DNA from: Fimbriiglobus sp.
GTDB lineage: Bacteria > Planctomycetota > Planctomycetia > Gemmatales > Gemmataceae
Assembly: GCA_025352585.1 (NCBI GenBank)
Contig: JANXTD010000073.1
Location: 1 to 7,799 of the forward strand
Length of the DNA: 7,799 nt
Direction: 5' to 3'
Below, one piece after another: positions 5,548 through 7,799 of this stretch. How positions within the stretch are numbered: position 1 is the stretch's first letter; each line of letters opens with the position of its first letter. Made by a program: the position numbers and the translations under genes. The notes beneath the pieces were generated by a model. The model was not told where the DNA came from, made no database searches, and saw only the letters and a program-made list of their open reading frames with translations.

Positions 5548-6269
5548 TTCGCCGGGGCGAGCAGCTTTGCGGCCTCGTCGGGGTGGTCGAAGAGGTAGCG
5601 GCTCGGGCCGGAGAAGAACAGCAGCAGTTGCTCGGCCCCCTGCTCCGCCATGCGCGGGGCCGCCGGGCCGACGATGCGCAGCAGCGCCGACGCCGCCTTA
5701 CTGTCGGTCTGGATCGACACCGTCGTACTCGCCTCGAAACTCGCCGACTCGCCGCTGACGCCGGCCGGCTTCCGCGGGCACTTCAGGATCGCCACGGCCT
5801 TCACCGGCACCACCGGCAACAGAGCCGCCGGCTTCACCTTGCCGGTCGCGTACCAGACGACGCCGTCGGCGAACCGCGCCACCGACCGCCAACTCACCTC
5901 GGTGCCCAACTCGTCCTTGTAGCCGAACGCGCCGTTGCCCTGGTCGAGGACTTCGGCGCACGGCACGTCGAGCCGCCGCCAGGCGAGCGAGGCGCGGTCG
6001 GGGTGGTCGAGGAACCAGTCGTAGAGGGCGGGCTGGGCGAAGAACGACTCCTCGGCCGACTTGGCGGTGAGCGTCGGGGAGCGCAGCACTGAGCGCACCG
6101 CGTCGCGGTACTTGGGGTCGAGCGCGTCGAGGAACGCCGCGGGGGGGTCGATCGGCACCGCGAGCGGCTTCGCGGCCGGCTTCGGCGCTTGCGCGGCGGC
6201 CGGCGCGGCGAGTTTGGCCCCGAGGGCCAGCGCGGCGGCTTGCACGGCGAACGAGCGGCGCGACAGCAT
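5541..6269 (-). CDS. Tat-exported protein of unknown function
   Basis: The 242-residue product begins MLSRRSFAVQ, a twin-arginine motif (SRRSF), followed by an Ala-rich hydrophobic stretch and a probable cleavage site near AAAQA (24-28). This predicts Tat export of a folded protein. The mature part (about 30-242) has no domain I recognise. It contains YRDAVRSVLRSPTLTAKSAEE (54-74, first part), LYDWFLDHPDRASLAWRRLD, a beta-rich centre (GYKDELGTEVSWRS, FADGVVWYATGKVK) and a C-terminal helix region (LLLFFSGPSRYLFDHPDEAA). The pattern [FL]DHPDxA occurs twice (87-93 and 227-233). Two cysteines (C104, C164) could form a disulfide or bind a cofactor. The ATG at 6269 is preferred over an in-frame TTG at 6275 because GGAGG (complement of 6277-6281) sits 7 bases before the ATG and only 1 base before the TTG. 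It is convergent with the gene at 5058 and divergent from the ABC permease gene. Confidence 0.75.
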   Translation of the reverse strand: MLSRRSFAVQAAALALGAKLAAPAAAQAPKPAAKPLAVPIDPPAAFLDALDPKYRDAVRSVLRSPTLTAKSAEESFFAQPALYDWFLDHPDRASLAWRRLDVPCAEVLDQGNGAFGYKDELGTEVSWRSVARFADGVVWYATGKVKPAALLPVVPVKAVAILKCPRKPAGVSGESASFEASTTVSIQTDSKAASALLRIVGPAAPRMAEQGAEQLLLFFSGPSRYLFDHPDEAAKLLAPAKR

Positions 6270-6276
6270 CGGCAAA

Positions 6277-6281
6277 CCTCC
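6277..6281 (-). promoter_or_regulatory. Shine-Dalgarno GGAGG deciding the start at 6269
   Basis: The complement of 6277-6281 reads GGAGG and ends 7 bases before ATG at 6269. It excludes the TTG at 6275 as the main start. It also keeps the twin-arginine motif very close to the N-terminus, as expected for Tat signals. Confidence 0.7.
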
Positions 6282-6364
6282 GCGACGGGTACCACTCCCC
6301 TATCGTCCGCCGGCCGCCGGGGCGGTGAGCCTTTCCCCGTTTCCCCCCGGCCCCGCCGCCGTTC

Positions 6365-6370
6365 TACAAT
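6365..6370 (+). promoter_or_regulatory. Candidate -10 box (TACAAT) of the ABC permease gene
   Basis: TACAATG lies 23 bases before the ATG at 6394. The -35 position falls in a C-rich stretch (TTTCCCC twice at 6332-6346) without a recognisable hexamer. The hexamer is near consensus and is the only AT-rich segment in this part of the divergent gap. Confidence 0.45.
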
Positions 6371-6393
6371 GACGCCAACCCCGGAGAGCCCTC

Positions 6394-7377
6394 ATGACGT
6401 TGACGCTGGTCGCCAAGTTGCTCAAAGACGTGCGCGGCGGGCTGCTCGCCGTCGCGGTGATCCTGTTCGGCTTCTCGGCCTTCTGGGTCAAGGTGTGCCA
6501 GCGGGTCACCACCGAGATCGCCCCGTTCTTCAACGCCCTGCGGGAAGTCCAGGGCATCCCCAAGGAGGCGTTCGAGGAGATCCTGTTCAAGGGGCCGGGC
6601 AAGGTCTCGCAGGCGGTCATGGGCGGGGCCGAAATCCAGTTCGACAAGCCGAACGATTTCCTGGCCGTGGCGCTCTTGCACCCGGTCGTCATCATCCTCG
6701 GCTGCCTGTGGGCCGTGGGGCGCTCCGGCGGGGCGGTCGCCGGGGAACTCGACCGCGGCACGATGGAGTTGCTGCTGTCGCAGCCGGTGCCGCGCAACCG
6801 GCTGATCCTGGCGCACTTCCTCGTCGATTGCCTGGTGATCCCCGCGTTGTGCCTGACGATCTACGCCGGCACGCAACTCGGGCTGTACCTCGTCGGCCCG
6901 TTCGTCGTCGATTACTCCGCCTTGGGCAAGTTGCCGCCGGCGTTCCAGGCGTTCGTCAAGGCCGGCCCGCCGACGCTGGCCGTCTCGGCGGAGCGGCAGG
7001 GCTTGGCACTGGTGAACCTGGCGGCGCTGCTGTTCGCCACGAGCGGGCTGGCGATCGCCGTGTCGTCGGTCGGCCGCAACCGCTGGCGATCGCTCGGCGT
7101 GGCCACGCTCGCCGGCGTGGGGATGTTCACGGTCAACGTCATCGGCCAACTCTGGGAGACCGCGGCGTTCGCTCGGCCGTTCACGGTCTTCTTTTATTAC
7201 CAGCCGCAGAAGATTTGGCTGAAGAACGAGTGGCTGGTCGATTACGGCGAGGCCTTCACGCCGGGCCGCCCGCTGTTCGAGGTGCCGGTGCTGGCGGTGC
7301 TCTTCGGCGCGGGACTGGCCGGCTACGCCTTCGCGCTGGTGGTGTTCACCCGCCGCGACCTGCCCGCGCCGCTGTAA
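6394..7377 (+). CDS. ABC-2 type transporter permease
   Basis: The 327-residue product looks like a membrane subunit of an ABC-2 type exporter. About six transmembrane helices are visible: 16-34, 88-109, 137-160, 203-226, 233-253 and 297-318. The family-typical conserved cytoplasmic segment before the third helix is clear: GELDRGTMELLLSQPVPRNR (117-136), matching the E-x-x-x-GT-x-E-x-LLSxPVxR pattern of ABC-2 permeases (NatB/NosY-like group). An extra-cytoplasmic loop of about 50 residues follows helix 1. The substrate is unknown, and no ATPase gene lies in the window, so its partner must be encoded elsewhere. The ATG at 6394 has GGAG (6383-6386) 7 bases upstream. The downstream neighbour on the opposite strand, ending 13 bases away, also looks like a permease. 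Confidence 0.85.
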   Translation: MTLTLVAKLLKDVRGGLLAVAVILFGFSAFWVKVCQRVTTEIAPFFNALREVQGIPKEAFEEILFKGPGKVSQAVMGGAEIQFDKPNDFLAVALLHPVVIILGCLWAVGRSGGAVAGELDRGTMELLLSQPVPRNRLILAHFLVDCLVIPALCLTIYAGTQLGLYLVGPFVVDYSALGKLPPAFQAFVKAGPPTLAVSAERQGLALVNLAALLFATSGLAIAVSSVGRNRWRSLGVATLAGVGMFTVNVIGQLWETAAFARPFTVFFYYQPQKIWLKNEWLVDYGEAFTPGRPLFEVPVLAVLFGAGLAGYAFALVVFTRRDLPAPL

Positions 7378-7390
7378 CGTGGCGAGCCGG

Positions 7391-7799
7391 TCACTTCCCG
7401 TACTGCTCGAAGCGCCGCACGGCCGACCACCCCAGCACCCCGGCGGCGAGCAGTTGCAGCGCGACCGGCGTGGCCGACGGCGACTCGTGGGCCAGCCACA
7501 CGCCCGCCGCCGGGCTGTACGCGGCCGCCCCACCAGGGACGAACAGCGGGGCCACACTCAGGGTTAGCAGCGTGAGCAGCGCCCAGGCGACGGCGCGGGT
7601 CGCCGTGCGGCAGGTCACGCTCAGCCACAGGCCCAGCGTGTTCGCCAGCAAGAGCGCCGCGACGACTTGGGCCACGACCGCCAGCGCCGCGAGGGGTGAG
7701 ATGCCGCCGGCGAACGCGACGCAACATTCGACCACGACGACCGCGGCGACGGCGTAGCGCGACCAGCGCAGCGGGGCGTACCACTTCGCCCACAGAATG
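7391..7799 (-). CDS. C-terminal part of a polytopic membrane protein, probable ABC-2 permease (partial)
   Basis: The frame is open from the stop at 7391 to the window edge, giving at least 135 residues; the 5' end is outside the window. A GTG at 7735 is only an internal codon, since upstream in-frame sequence (ILWAKWYAPLRWSRYAV...) continues as plausible protein. At least four hydrophobic segments are visible: one at the start, one around AVVAQVVAALLLANTLGLWL, one around WALLTLLTLSVAPLFV, and one around LQLLAAGVLGWSAV, ending with a basic tail RRFEQYGK. The segment LANTLGLWLSVTCRTATRAV between helices, followed by a hydrophobic stretch and a C-terminal helix with basic tail, resembles ABC-2 permeases of planctomycetes, where 'GLxxSxxxRtxxrA' is typical. 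The family call is inference. It faces the permease at 6394 with a 13-base gap. Confidence 0.65.
   Translation of the reverse strand, partial: ILWAKWYAPLRWSRYAVAAVVVVECCVAFAGGISPLAALAVVAQVVAALLLANTLGLWLSVTCRTATRAVAWALLTLLTLSVAPLFVPGGAAAYSPAAGVWLAHESPSATPVALQLLAAGVLGWSAVRRFEQYGK

Noticed and set aside
6189..7757. 522-codon plus-strand frame across the ABC permease
   Set aside because: Arg-rich without hydrophobic segments, whereas the overlapping frame encodes a clear six-helix permease.

Overview
The window is very GC-rich, with coding regions dominated by GC-ending codons and almost no AT-rich stretch. It looks like ordinary chromosome of a planctomycete, most likely of the Gemmata group (Gemmataceae). 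This assignment is inference from gene content: a secreted leucine-rich-repeat protein of the 'TDAGL' type, a membrane-anchored trypsin-like protease carrying an MJ0042-type zinc ribbon, an 88-residue small protein of a kind I associate with planctomycetes, and several proteins with long Pro/Ala linkers. No tRNA, rRNA, CRISPR array, transposase, phage gene or attachment site was seen.

Layout. Positions 1-106 are upstream sequence with a hairpin and a period-8 repeat. At 107-727 (+) is a YceH/UPF0502 (DUF480) winged-helix protein. It overlaps by 4 bases a zinc-ribbon membrane protein at 724-1593 (+, GTG start); the two form a translationally coupled pair. A separate promoter region leads to a secreted LRR protein at 1680-3332 (+). 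Convergent to it is a small 88-residue protein at 3369-3635 (-). A divergent promoter region (3636-3771) separates this from the trypsin-like protease at 3772-4986 (+), followed by a small single-pass membrane protein at 5058-5522 (+). Convergent to that is a Tat-exported protein of unknown function at 5541-6269 (-). A second divergent region (6270-6393) leads to an ABC-2 type permease at 6394-7377 (+). The window ends inside the 3' part of a second multi-spanning membrane protein, probably another ABC-2 type permease, at 7391-7799 (-).

How the genes work together. Only 107-727/724-1593 is clearly an operon. The rest look like single genes or short units with their own start signals, in a + + + - + + - + - order and tightly packed (gaps of about 13 to 135 bases). 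A common thread is the cell envelope: two proteins pair a cytoplasmic zinc ribbon with one membrane helix and an exported domain, two are exported (Sec and Tat), and three are integral membrane proteins. No shared pathway can be shown from the sequence.

No clear new multi-gene system is visible. The more interesting points are a recurrent TANNATG-type -10 motif before several genes, the zinc-ribbon/TM/protease architecture without a PDZ domain, the coupling of YceH to a zinc-ribbon membrane protein, the LRR array, and two facing permease-like genes without an ATPase in view.
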